Shown here piece after piece: positions 34,866-43,173 of a stretch of 62,565 nucleotides of DNA. The number at the start of each line of letters is the position of its first letter. The first letter of the stretch is position 1. Origin of the DNA: an uncultured Pseudomonas sp. (lineage in GTDB: Bacteria; Pseudomonadota; Gammaproteobacteria; Pseudomonadales; Pseudomonadaceae); the NCBI RefSeq assembly GCF_946886105.1, contig NZ_CAMPHV010000031.1:1-62565 (forward strand), written 5' to 3'. The translations under genes and the position numbers were made by a program. The notes under the pieces were generated by a model, which ran no database searches, was not told where the DNA came from, and saw nothing but the letters and a program-made list of their open reading frames with translations.

Positions 34866-35300
34866 ATGCCCAGCCTGGTTCGCGAAATAGCCGCCGCCCC
34901 TTCCGCAATCGCCCTGATGCACTTCAGTAACCGCCTGACCTTTGAAACCGACTGCTCCGATGTACACGCCAGCCTACAAGCAGGGGAACTCGACTTCGTA
35001 TTGGCCGATGTGCGCAGTCCCGCTGGCTTCGCTCAGGGCCATGTGCCCGGGGCAATCAATCTGCCGCACCGTTCGATTACCGCGGCACACATGAGCGGTT
35101 ACGACAAGAACACCCTGTTCGTCGTGTATTGCGCCGGCCCACACTGTAACGGCGCCAATCGCGCAGCGATCAAACTGGCTGCGCTGGGATACCCGGTTAA
35201 GGAAATGCTCGGAGGTATTACCGGCTGGCTCGATGAGGGCTTCCAACTGAGCGCCGAAGTGACGCCTGCCTCGGCAACGACCATAGCCTGCGAATGCTGA
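34866..35300 (+). CDS. rhodanese-like domain protein
   Basis: A 144-aa protein with a single rhodanese domain: LADVRSPAGFAQGHVPGAIN, then the active-site loop FVVYCAGPHCNGANRAA with the persulfide-forming cysteine (YCAGPH), and GGITGWLDEGF. Probably moves sulfane sulfur. Divergent from the FtrA-like gene; the stop overlaps the start of the next gene by 7 bp. Confidence 0.9.
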   Translation: MPSLVREIAAAPSAIALMHFSNRLTFETDCSDVHASLQAGELDFVLADVRSPAGFAQGHVPGAINLPHRSITAAHMSGYDKNTLFVVYCAGPHCNGANRAAIKLAALGYPVKEMLGGITGWLDEGFQLSAEVTPASATTIACEC

Positions 35301-35812
35301 GCAAGATGGTCAAGATCCGCACCGCAACCCCGGCCGACCTGCCGCAAGTACTGGAACTGATGCGCGACCTTGCGGCATTCGAAGATTACCTCGACACATT
35401 CGCCGTCGACCTTGGCGAACTGAACTCACGGGCCTTCGGGCCCGGAGCACAATGCCGGATTTTCGTTGCCGAACGGGCCGGAACGCTCGCCGGCTATGCG
35501 GTAGCGCTGGAGATCCCGTTCACCTACGACCTACGCCCAACGATCATCCTCAAGGAGCTCTATGTGCGCACCACAGATCGCAGCGCGGGGACCGGGACGC
35601 GCTTGCTCGAAAGCGTTGCCACCTGGGCGCTGAGCAAAGGCGCCGGCCGCCTGCATTGGGATGTGCTGACGGGCAACCAGCATGCCGAGCGCTTCTACCA
35701 GCGGCATGGGGGCCAACGGGTAAGGAAATGGATCGCCTACCAAATGGATGAAGCAAAACTCATCGAACTGCAGGCCCGCTCCCAACAACCTGAAGCATTA
35801 GCAGGCCGCTAA
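35294..35812 (+). CDS. GNAT-family N-acetyltransferase
   Basis: A 172-aa acetyltransferase, SSAT-like in its size and motifs: VKIRTATPADLPQVLELMRD, LKELYVRTTDRSAGTGTRLL (acetyl-CoA pyrophosphate loop) and NQHAERFYQRHGG near residue 140. Overlaps the rhodanese, so translated with it. Substrate, probably a diamine or other amine, unproven. Confidence 0.85.
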   Translation: MLSKMVKIRTATPADLPQVLELMRDLAAFEDYLDTFAVDLGELNSRAFGPGAQCRIFVAERAGTLAGYAVALEIPFTYDLRPTIILKELYVRTTDRSAGTGTRLLESVATWALSKGAGRLHWDVLTGNQHAERFYQRHGGQRVRKWIAYQMDEAKLIELQARSQQPEALAGR

Positions 35813-35891
35813 AAACATAGCCAAGGCCAGAGGCAAGGCTACAGAATCGAGCTGCACTACCGACACACCATACCCTGCCAGCGAGGACACC

Positions 35892-36197
35892 ATGATCACC
35901 TGCTACCTGCGCTATATCGTCGATCCCTTCAAGCTCGAGGAATTCGAGCACTACGCCAAGCTGTGGATTCCGCTGGTCGAACAATTCGGCGGCAATCACC
36001 ACGGCTACTTCCTGCCGTCGGAAGGCGCGAACAACGTGGCCCTTGCCCTGTTCAGCTTTCCAAGTTTGGCGCTGTATGAAGACTACCGCAGCCGATCGGC
36101 GACCGACCCCGACTGCCAGGCCGCCTTCCAGTACGCGCAAGACACCCGCTGTATCGTCAGCTACGAACGCAGCTTCTTTCGCCCGGTATTTTCCTGA
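35892..36197 (+). CDS. NIPSNAP-family protein
   Basis: A 101-aa dimeric alpha-beta-barrel-like protein (YIVDPFKLEEFEHYAKLWIP; LFSFPSLALYEDYRSRS), the NIPSNAP fold. Role unknown. It lies directly before a mobile-element remnant. Confidence 0.85.
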   Translation: MITCYLRYIVDPFKLEEFEHYAKLWIPLVEQFGGNHHGYFLPSEGANNVALALFSFPSLALYEDYRSRSATDPDCQAAFQYAQDTRCIVSYERSFFRPVFS

Positions 36198-36240
36198 TAA
36201 GCACGCAGCTTGTTTCGCCGCAGGCAAACGCCAGAAAGCC

Positions 36241-36275
36241 AAAAGCCCCGACAACTTCTCAGTTATCGGGGCTTT
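36241..36275. repeat. left copy of an imperfect 35-bp direct repeat (attachment-site-like)
   Basis: Identical to 37371-37405 at 31 of 35 positions. Both copies are hairpins (AAAAGCCCCG and its complement, with a run of T in this copy) and look like terminator-type structures. The second copy lies 14 bp from tRNA-Ser. The pair brackets an integrase remnant and a toxin-antitoxin module. Confidence 0.55.
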
Positions 36276-36761
36276 TCCTTCCTGTCAGAACAGCAGATCC
36301 AAGAAGTGCTAGATGCACTCGATGCACGCAGCACAACGCCGGGAATTGGCCTTATAGCGCGTGTATGCCTAGTAACAGGTGCTCGATGGGGTGAAGCCCA
36401 AGCCCTGACGCCTGAGCGGGTGAAAAATGGGGGCAAGTCGCGGCGAACACGTAGCATCCCTATTGGCAGCGCTTTGGAACAGCAACTGCGGGCTCACTTC
36501 AAACAACACGGCCTGTTCAGTAACTGCATGCTGACCTTTAGCCGGGTACTGGCGACAACCTCGATCAAGCTGCCGACCGGACAGGCTACCCATGTACTGC
36601 GGCACACCTTCGCCAGCCACTTCGTTATGCGTGGCGGCAACATCCTGGTGCTGCAAAAGATCCTGGGCCACACAAGCCTGGCGATGACCATGCGCTATGC
36701 ACACCTCGCACCCGAACACCTGCAGGATGCTTTGACCTTGAATCCGCTTGCCGACAAATGA
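36273..36761 (+). pseudogene. tyrosine recombinase, truncated and internally deleted
   Basis: The C-terminal catalytic half of a phage-type integrase: the arginine in LVTGARWGEAQALTPERVK, HVLRHTFASHF, the histidine in ILGHTSLAMTMRYAHLAP and the nucleophilic tyrosine in the same stretch. The N-terminal DNA-binding half is missing, and about 12 codons seem lost between LTPERVKNG and GKSRRTRSIPI. Probably inactive. Confidence 0.72.
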
Positions 36762-36821
36762 CGTTAACAAAACGTACGTTTTGCCGTACGCTACCCATAA
36801 CGACATAGGAGGCAAAGCCCC

Positions 36822-37064
36822 ATGCAAACCCTAACCGCAAGTGAAGCACGCACAAACCTGTACCGGCTGATGGACCAATCTGCCGAATCGCATCAACCCA
36901 TCCTGATTTCGGGCAAACGCACCAACTCCGTTCTAGTGTCTGCCGAAGACTGGGAAGCGATTCAAGAGACTCTTTATCTGCTGTCTGTTCCTGGCATGCG
37001 TGAGTCGATCAAAGAAGGCATGGCCGAGTCGGTCGAGGAATGCGCCAAGGAACTGGATTGGTGA
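36822..37064 (+). CDS. YefM/Phd-family antitoxin
   Basis: An 80-aa antitoxin: TLTASEARTNLYRLMDQSAE (DNA-binding end) then QPILISGKRTNSVLVSAEDW, the conserved YefM core, and an acidic C-terminal toxin-binding tail. The stop overlaps the toxin start (GTGA). Neutralises the toxin and represses the operon in related systems. Confidence 0.88.
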   Translation: MQTLTASEARTNLYRLMDQSAESHQPILISGKRTNSVLVSAEDWEAIQETLYLLSVPGMRESIKEGMAESVEECAKELDW

Positions 37065-37324
37065 GTTGGCGGCTCGTCTACACAAAGCAAGCTCAGAAGG
37101 ACGCACAGAAACTGGCTGCGGCTGGCTTGAAGGACAAAGCTAAAGCCCTGCTAGCAGTCATACAGGAAAACCCGTATCAGACCCCTCCCCCCTATGAAAA
37201 ACTGGTGGGGGATCTCGCCGGGGCCTACTCACGCCGCATCAACATCCAACACCGGCTGGTCTATCAGGTGTTGCAGGATGAACAGGTGGTGAAGGTTCTA
37301 CGGCTCTGGTCGCACTACGACTGA
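37061..37324 (+). CDS. Txe/YoeB-family toxin
   Basis: An 87-aa toxin of the RelE-superfamily, YoeB subgroup: WRLVYTKQAQKDAQKL, then GDLAGAYSRRINIQHRLVYQ and the C-terminal RLWSHYD, which is the normal YoeB ending. These are ribosome-dependent mRNA endonucleases. GTG start at 37061, translationally coupled to the antitoxin. Confidence 0.88.
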   Translation: MSWRLVYTKQAQKDAQKLAAAGLKDKAKALLAVIQENPYQTPPPYEKLVGDLAGAYSRRINIQHRLVYQVLQDEQVVKVLRLWSHYD

Positions 37325-37370
37325 TACAGGCTTTCGACACTTCTTCGACACCACCGAAAGCCAGAAAACA

Positions 37371-37405
37371 AAAAGCCCCGAAAACTTGTTAGTTATCAGG
37401 GCTTT
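37371..37405. repeat. right copy of the imperfect 35-bp direct repeat
   Basis: See the left copy at 36241. It lies between the toxin gene and tRNA-Ser, 1130 bp from the left copy, and forms a weaker hairpin because of the substitutions. Confidence 0.55.
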
Positions 37406-37418
37406 AGTATTTCGAAAG

Positions 37419-37508
37419 TGGCGGTGAAGAAGGGATTCGAACCCTTGATACGATTTCTCGTATACACACTTTCCAGGCGTGCTCCTTCAACCGCTCGGAC
37501 ACTTCACC
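37419..37508 (-). tRNA. tRNA-Ser(GGA)
   Basis: On the minus strand, a 90-nt cloverleaf runs from 37508 (GGTGAAGT...) to an encoded CCA end at 37419. The anticodon loop CTGGAAA gives GGA. It has the long variable arm typical of serine tRNAs (TATACGAGAAATCGTATC-like stem) and a TTCGAAT T-loop. A common integration site; the element remnant lies beside its 3' end. Confidence 0.93.
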
Positions 37509-37600
37509 GGATCTCGGCGGACACTGCTGTCTGTCGAGGCGCGCTAATCTAGCCGAACAGTCGCCTAAAGGCAAAATATTTTTTCAGAATATTCATGTGC

Positions 37601-37828
37601 TTAAGCCAGGTGTTCGTCGTCCGTCTGGCGTGGCGCCGGGTCGGATGGGAAGCGTTGCTGGCCGAACAGCAGGAAGCCCAGAGAAACGAACAGGCTGAAA
37701 CAGAACAGGCCGAGCACGCCGAGCGGGCTCTGGCTCCGTGCGTTGTCGGCAAGTACCAATAGCCCGAGCATCAAGCCCAATATCAGAGCCGCGCGGCAGA
37801 TGATGGTGGTCCATCCGGAGGTAGGCAT
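37601..37828 (-). CDS. small membrane protein of unknown function
   Basis: A 75-aa protein with two hydrophobic segments (near residues 10-27 and 37-54) separated by a short loop, then a hydrophilic tail. AGGAGC lies 6 bp before the ATG at 37828. No family recognised. Confidence 0.55.
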   Translation of the reverse strand: MPTSGWTTIICRAALILGLMLGLLVLADNARSQSPLGVLGLFCFSLFVSLGFLLFGQQRFPSDPAPRQTDDEHLA

Positions 37829-38035
37829 AAGCGGCTCCTGTGTCGTTCCAAGATGCCGCACGCTAATGCCTGCGATTTCGCATCGCCAATTGCCGATGGC
37901 AATTGTCTTGATAGGAAATGAGAGGCGCCCACGGCCGAATAAGTTCACCGCGCTGACTCACCAGTCAGTCATGGCGCTTTACCTGGACGATGCGGGTGGG
38001 TAACGTTTCGTGCACTTCAGTACAAGGAATCCGCC

Positions 38036-38725
38036 ATGAGCGACCTGATCAGCTATCAATTCGAAGACGGTATCGCCACCCTGACGCTCTGCAATGGCAA
38101 GGTGAACGCCATTTCCCCGGACGTCATCGTCGCCTTCAACGCCGCCCTGGACCGCGCCGAGCAGGACAAGGCCATCGTGATCATCACCGGCCAACCGGGC
38201 ATTCTGTCCGGCGGCTACGACTTGAAGGTGATGACCTCCGGCCCACAGAACGCGATCGATCTCGTTGCCTCCGGATCGACCCTGGCGCGCCGCATGCTGG
38301 CCCACCCCTTCCCGATCATCGTCGCCTGCCCCGGCCACGCCGTGGCCAAGGGCGCGTTCATTCTGCTGTCGGCCGACTACCGCATCGGCGTCGAAGGCGC
38401 CTTCAGTATCGGCCTGAACGAGGTGCAGATCGGCATGACCATGCACCACGCCGGTATCGAGCTGGCCCGAGATCGCCTGCGCAAATCGGCGTTCCACCGC
38501 TCGGTGATCAACGGCGAGATGTTCGACCCGCAGGGCGCCGTGGATGCCGGCTTCCTCGACAAGGTGGTGGCGCCCGAGCAGCTGCTGGCCAGCGCACAGG
38601 CCGTCGCCCAGCAGATGAAGAAGATCAATATGACCGCGCACAAGAACACCAAGCTGAAAGTGCGCAAGGGCTTGCTCGAAGCCCTGGATCGCGCCGTGGA
38701 GCTGGATAAACAGCAATTGCTCTGA
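38036..38725 (+). CDS. enoyl-CoA hydratase/isomerase (crotonase) family protein
   Basis: A 229-aa crotonase-fold protein. It has NGKVNAISP near residue 20, SGGYDLK (oxyanion loop, in place of the usual AGAD), GHAVAKGAFILLSADYRIGV and LNEVQIGMT near residue 125, where the glutamate is retained. Without a second glutamate in the first position, hydratase activity is uncertain. A monocistronic gene with a strong terminator at 38746. Confidence 0.85.
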   Translation: MSDLISYQFEDGIATLTLCNGKVNAISPDVIVAFNAALDRAEQDKAIVIITGQPGILSGGYDLKVMTSGPQNAIDLVASGSTLARRMLAHPFPIIVACPGHAVAKGAFILLSADYRIGVEGAFSIGLNEVQIGMTMHHAGIELARDRLRKSAFHRSVINGEMFDPQGAVDAGFLDKVVAPEQLLASAQAVAQQMKKINMTAHKNTKLKVRKGLLEALDRAVELDKQQLL

Positions 38726-38745
38726 CAGCGCCCCGCAACGACACA

Positions 38746-38774
38746 AGCCCGGCCCCGACAGCCGGGCTTTTTTA
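38746..38774 (+). terminator. intrinsic terminator of the crotonase gene
   Basis: Stem AGCCCGGC/GCCGGGCT followed by TTTTTTATT, 20 bp after the stop. Confidence 0.9.
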
Positions 38775-38900
38775 TTCGAGGCACCCTACGGCAACGAACA
38801 ACGGATAACAGCCCACCATCTCCCGCCAATTACCTCTGATCGGCAGCGATTGCCGACCAGAGTGCACGCCCGTACACTGCGCGCCTTTTTCCTATGACGG

Positions 38901-39635
38901 ATGTACCAGATGCTTTTTCTTCTGCGCATGTTGGCGATGGGCGTGCACTTCATTCTCGCCGGTACCCTGGGATTGCTGCTGGGGCTGTGCCGCCCGTTCA
39001 ACCCCGACAACAGCCGCCTCTGCGCCCGCCTCTATTCGTTACCGGCGCTCTGGCTGCTGCGTCTGAAGCTGAGCGCCGAGGTGCAGGCGCTGCTCGAGCA
39101 CAAGCGTTCCTACGTCATAGTCGCCAATCATCAATCCAACTACGACCTCTATGTCCTGGGCCGGGTCGTGCCCAAGCGGACCGTGAGCATCGGCAAGAAA
39201 AGCCTGCGCTGGGTGCCGTTTTTCGGGCAATTGTATTGGTTGGCCGGCAATGTGCTGCTCGATCGCGGCAACGCCATAAGCGCCAAGCGGGCGATGCTCA
39301 CCACCACCGACACGCTCAAGCATAAAGACACCTCGATCTGGGTATTCCCCGAGGGCACGCGCAACCTCGGCAAGGGTTTGTTGCCGTTCAAGAAAGGGGC
39401 GTTCCAGATGGCCATCGCCGCGGGCGTGCCGATCATCCCGGTATGCGTCAGCAGCTATGCCAAACGCCTGAAGATGAATAGCTGGAGCAGCGGCAAGATC
39501 ATGATCCGCTCGCTGCCGGCGATCCCGACCGCCGGGCTGAGCCTGGACGATTTGCCGAAGCTGATCGACGATTGCCGAACGCAAATGGCGCAATGCATCG
39601 ACATGATGGATCGGCAGCTGGCCCAGGCCAGCTGA
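38901..39635 (+). CDS. 1-acyl-sn-glycerol-3-phosphate acyltransferase (PlsC family)
   Basis: A 244-aa membrane-bound acyltransferase with an N-terminal hydrophobic segment (LLRMLAMGVHFILAGTLGLL), the catalytic NHxxxxD motif NHQSNYD near residue 76 and the substrate motif FPEGTRN near 150. Makes phosphatidic acid. No operon partner is obvious; a paralogue elsewhere in the genome is likely. Confidence 0.88.
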   Translation: MYQMLFLLRMLAMGVHFILAGTLGLLLGLCRPFNPDNSRLCARLYSLPALWLLRLKLSAEVQALLEHKRSYVIVANHQSNYDLYVLGRVVPKRTVSIGKKSLRWVPFFGQLYWLAGNVLLDRGNAISAKRAMLTTTDTLKHKDTSIWVFPEGTRNLGKGLLPFKKGAFQMAIAAGVPIIPVCVSSYAKRLKMNSWSSGKIMIRSLPAIPTAGLSLDDLPKLIDDCRTQMAQCIDMMDRQLAQAS

Positions 39636-39779
39636 TCGCAGACTGTCGAATTCGCCGCAAAGACGACTGAACATACCGACTCATTGCGCCGCCTTGCGTT
39701 CGCATCCTGGCAACAACCGCTATTCTGAGCGACGCATACGCAGCCGGGGCCTCTGCGCCACAGCCACCGAGGAGTCGAA

Positions 39780-40751
39780 ATGGGTCAAGTCGTCGCCGCC
39801 GCCGTCTATTACAAGGGCAAGAGAGTCACCGATATAACGCTCGACGAAGGGCTGTCGTGGTCGAAAAAGCCCGGCCACTTCGTCTGGATCGGTCTGCACG
39901 ACCCCGGCGCCGAGGAGCTGACCAATCTGCAGCGCCAGTACAACCTGCATGAGCTGGCCCTGGAGGATGCCCTACAGCGGCATACCCGCCCCAAGCTGGA
40001 GACATTCGGCGACGCGCTGTTTCTGGTGCTCTATTCGCCGGTCCTGGTCGATGGCGAACTGGAGTTCATCGAAACTCAGCTGTTCGCCGGCACGGGCTAC
40101 GTCATCAGCGCGCGTTACGGCGAATCGGCACCTTACTCGCAGGTTCGTCAACGCTGCGAAGCGCGACCGCTATTGCTCGAACACGGCGAAGATTTCGTGC
40201 TCTATGCCCTGCTCAATTTCGTCATCGAGAATTACCGCCCGATGATGGATGACTATTACGAAGAGTTGGAGGAGATCGAGCGAGTGGCGTTCAAGCGCAC
40301 GCTGGCCCAGGCCGACGTCGAGCGTATCCAATGCCTGCGGCGCAACCTGTTGCGCTTGCGTCGTTACATCGGCCCGCTGGCGGAGATCTGCCAAGAGCTG
40401 CAAAGCCTGGACTTCCCGTTTATCGATAAACACATGCGCCCGTACTTTCGCGACGTGGCAATCCATGTGAACCGCCTGCTCGAAGATTTGGCCGCCTTAC
40501 GCGAAATGGCCGACCACGCGATCGAGATCGGCCTATTACTGGAGTCTTCGCGACAGAGCATCACCCAACGCAAGTTCGCCGCCTGGGCGGCGATTCTGGC
40601 CTTCCCCACTGCGGTAGCGGGGATTTACGGGATGAATTTCGAGAATATGCCGGAGCTGACGTGGCAATTCGGCTACTTCGGCGTCCTCGGCTTTATCGCC
40701 ACCGGGTGCGCCGGCCTGTACGCCAGCTTCAAGCATTACGGTTGGCTATAG
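39780..40751 (+). CDS. CorA-like Mg2+/Co2+ transporter
   Basis: A 323-aa protein with a long cytosolic N-terminal domain and two C-terminal membrane segments. The family signature YGMNFENMPEL follows the first (residues about 285-290). Ends in a short cytosolic tail. Magnesium, cobalt or zinc are possible. Convergent with the amidotransferase gene. Confidence 0.9.
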   Translation: MGQVVAAAVYYKGKRVTDITLDEGLSWSKKPGHFVWIGLHDPGAEELTNLQRQYNLHELALEDALQRHTRPKLETFGDALFLVLYSPVLVDGELEFIETQLFAGTGYVISARYGESAPYSQVRQRCEARPLLLEHGEDFVLYALLNFVIENYRPMMDDYYEELEEIERVAFKRTLAQADVERIQCLRRNLLRLRRYIGPLAEICQELQSLDFPFIDKHMRPYFRDVAIHVNRLLEDLAALREMADHAIEIGLLLESSRQSITQRKFAAWAAILAFPTAVAGIYGMNFENMPELTWQFGYFGVLGFIATGCAGLYASFKHYGWL

Positions 40752-40770
40752 CGAAACGGGTAGCCGCGGC

Positions 40771-41499
40771 TCAATCGTCCAGCCCGGTTCGCCCATGGGC
40801 GACGAAGCGCATCATCCATTCCGCGACCGTGTGCCCCTGATGCTCGTGCTCCAAGCTGCTCATACCCTGGGTGTAGGCCGGTTCGCCGATATGTTGCTGG
40901 CGGATTTCCAACAGCGCCTTGGAGTAGTCGTGAATGAACTCCGGGTGGCCCTGGAAGCACAGCACCTGATCGCCGATACAGTAGGCGGCGATCGGACAGA
41001 ACTCGCTGGAGGCCAGCAAAGTGGCGTTCTCGGGTAATTTGGTGACCTGATCCTGGTGGCTGATCAGCAAGGTCAACTCTTCCAGCGGCGGCATCATCCA
41101 GGTCGGTTGATGCTTGACCTCGTAACGGTGTATGCCCACTCCCCACCCGCGCTCGGCGCGCTCGGCGTGACCGCCGAACAGCAATGCCAGCAATTGATGG
41201 CCGAAACAGATACCGAGAATCTTGTCGCCATGCCGGTAGCGCTCCAGCAGGTAGAGTCTGAGCGTTTGAATCCAGGGTTCGGGGCCGAAGGAGTCGGCCT
41301 TGCTGCCGGTCACCAGATAAGCGTCGTAGCGCTGCTCGTCCGGCGGATAATTGCCCTCCACCACATTGAATACCTCGAAACTCGCCGCAATCGGCTGCCG
41401 AGCGAACAACCGCTCGAACATATGGCCGTAGCTTTGGTACTGCTCAATCAACTCGGGGCGCAGGATATCGGTCTCGAGAATGCAAATGCGTAGCGACAT
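40771..41499 (-). CDS. class I glutamine amidotransferase-like protein
   Basis: A 242-aa single GATase1 domain. The nucleophile Cys is in KILGICFGHQLLALLFGGH, the His in CFQGHPEF and the Glu two residues later, as in the GuaA-type triad. No synthase domain is attached. Related stand-alone proteins are unstudied or act on small amides. Starts at the ATG at 41499; the longer frame is non-homologous. Confidence 0.85.
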   Translation of the reverse strand: MSLRICILETDILRPELIEQYQSYGHMFERLFARQPIAASFEVFNVVEGNYPPDEQRYDAYLVTGSKADSFGPEPWIQTLRLYLLERYRHGDKILGICFGHQLLALLFGGHAERAERGWGVGIHRYEVKHQPTWMMPPLEELTLLISHQDQVTKLPENATLLASSEFCPIAAYCIGDQVLCFQGHPEFIHDYSKALLEIRQQHIGEPAYTQGMSSLEHEHQGHTVAEWMMRFVAHGRTGLDD

Positions 41500-41673
41500 G
41501 GGGGGTCCTGAATAAACAAACGGAGCGGGCCCGCACTTTGTAGCATAGACGGCGACGTACCGGCAGAGCTGCCTATCAGCCCGCTCGATATTCACCATAA
41601 AGGGCATTCACTTCCGGCGTTCGGGCGGCTCGGCAATGATGCGGCACGACCAACGCCAACCCGGAGCCCGACC

Positions 41674-41880
41674 ATGAGCACTGCCGCCGCCCTGCCGCTG
41701 AACGGCTATGGCATCACCTACGTGACCCTCGACGACAACGGTCTATTTTTCGAATCGGAACTGGCCATTCACCTCGACGACGGGGCTTTATTGAGCCTGC
41801 CGATGCCGACCCGGCAAAGCGAGCGCCTGGCGATTCATCATGAGCTCTGCGTGCGCAATGGTTGGTGCCAGGTCGCCTGA
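41674..41880 (+). CDS. hypothetical protein
   Basis: A 68-aa protein with GYGITYVTLDDNGLFFESEL near the start and a C-terminal HHELCVRNGWCQ containing two cysteines. It lies between an amidotransferase and a channel gene, both on the other strand. No family recognised; codon use fits the backbone. Confidence 0.5.
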   Translation: MSTAAALPLNGYGITYVTLDDNGLFFESELAIHLDDGALLSLPMPTRQSERLAIHHELCVRNGWCQVA

Positions 41881-41884
41881 GGGT

Positions 41885-42673
41885 TTAACCCGGCGGCGCC
41901 TGACGACGGAGGTCTTCGCGCAATTGGCGAATCTCCGCACGCAGCGCCTCGATGGAAGCCTGCCCGGCGATGGCCGACTGCTTGTCCGCCGCATCGCGAT
42001 CGACGAAAAAGGACGCCAGGGTCGCGGTCAGATAGCCGAACACGGCAAAGCCATAGAGGCCGATCAGGAAACACAGCAACCGCCCTTCCGGCGTATGCGG
42101 CCAGGCTTCCGAGCCGAGGCTGGTGATCAGCATGGCCGTCCACCAGAGCGATTCGCCGTAGCTGGCGAACCCCGGCCGGCCGCCTTCGAAGGCGTAGATG
42201 CCGGCGGCGCCTGCGAGAATCACCAATACCGTCGCCGCCACCACATAGCCGAAACCGCGTCTATACATGGTGCGGCGCAGCGCTTTCATCCCGCGATTGA
42301 TCGAGGTGAGGATGCGCAGCAGATTCAAACCCCGGCTGGCGCTCAGGATACGGGCCATGCGCAGCACGCGCAGGGTACGCAGCGCCGGTAGCAGCAGGGC
42401 GAGCAAGGTCAGCAGGTTGCGCTTCAGGTAGGTGCGCTTCTGCGGCGCCAGGCTGAAGCGCAGCAGAAAGTCGGCGATGAAAATCAGCCAGATGCCGCGA
42501 CCGATCAGTGACAGGAGCGGCGAGTCGCCGCGCACCAATTCGACGATCAGCAGCGCCAGCCAGATGAAACCCAGCGCCACCATCGGCGCCTCCAGCCACG
42601 CCTCGGTTTGACGCAGCAAACGCCAGCGCTGGCGATCGACGGCGCGCCGCGTTTGCTCGCTACGGCTCGGCAC
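41885..42673 (-). CDS. voltage-gated ion channel family protein
   Basis: A 262-aa protein with a voltage-sensor module (S1-S4, the last with spaced arginines LRTLRVLRMARIL near residue 103) and a one-pore module near 180-225. In the pore loop the filter reads TSLGSEAW rather than TVGYG, so selectivity is uncertain; similar GSD/GSE filters are common among bacterial members annotated as ion transporters. A C-terminal coiled coil follows (SIEALRAEIRQLREDLRR). Confidence 0.8.
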   Translation of the reverse strand: MPSRSEQTRRAVDRQRWRLLRQTEAWLEAPMVALGFIWLALLIVELVRGDSPLLSLIGRGIWLIFIADFLLRFSLAPQKRTYLKRNLLTLLALLLPALRTLRVLRMARILSASRGLNLLRILTSINRGMKALRRTMYRRGFGYVVAATVLVILAGAAGIYAFEGGRPGFASYGESLWWTAMLITSLGSEAWPHTPEGRLLCFLIGLYGFAVFGYLTATLASFFVDRDAADKQSAIAGQASIEALRAEIRQLREDLRRQAPPG

Positions 42674-42688
42674 CGGCTCAGGCCCGGA

Positions 42689-43048
42689 TCAATTGCCGCT
42701 GCCCGGGATCAGCGTGTCGCGCTCGGACTCGCCCGGTAGGCGCGGCGCGGGAACCGGCGATGGAGTAGGCGCGATTGTCGGCGAACCGGGCGACGTCAGC
42801 GGTGGCACCGGATCCATGTCCGTGGCCCCGGCGCCCGGGTCGAGGGTTGGCGCGTCCCGCAGTTCGTCCTCCACCTCATCGCCGAAATGCTCCGCAGCCG
42901 CATCCCCGCGCTCACGCTCCAGCTCCATCTGCCGGCCACTCAACTCGCGCTCCTGCTCGATGGTCGTCAGCCCTTCCACCTCGTCGCCCTGGGCTACGCT
43001 TGTCAAGGGTCCAGCCAACAGCAATAACGACAACAGAAATGTTTTCAT
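42689..43048 (-). CDS. exported hypothetical protein
   Basis: A 119-aa protein with a signal peptide (MKTFLLSLLLLAGPLTSVAQ), a short charged helix (LERERGDAAAEHFGDEVED) and a proline-rich tail. Probably periplasmic. No family recognised. Lies 15 bp before the channel gene on the same strand. Confidence 0.6.
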   Translation of the reverse strand: MKTFLLSLLLLAGPLTSVAQGDEVEGLTTIEQERELSGRQMELERERGDAAAEHFGDEVEDELRDAPTLDPGAGATDMDPVPPLTSPGSPTIAPTPSPVPAPRLPGESERDTLIPGSGN

Positions 43049-43127
43049 GGCGGTTCTCCCACGCTTGCCCCCCAAAACGATGGACAGCAATTACCCCAGG
43101 GGGTGCGGGTAAATACCGCGGGCAATA

Positions 43128-43153
43128 AAAAACCGGCTCATGGGAGCCGGTTC
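43128..43153 (-). terminator. intrinsic terminator of the fadB-like gene
   Basis: On minus, stem AACCGGCTC/GAGCCGGTT (with a CCAT loop) followed by TTTTTTATTG, about 20 bp after the stop. Confidence 0.85.
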
Positions 43154-43173
43154 CGTCAGCGCAAAACTCGCGG

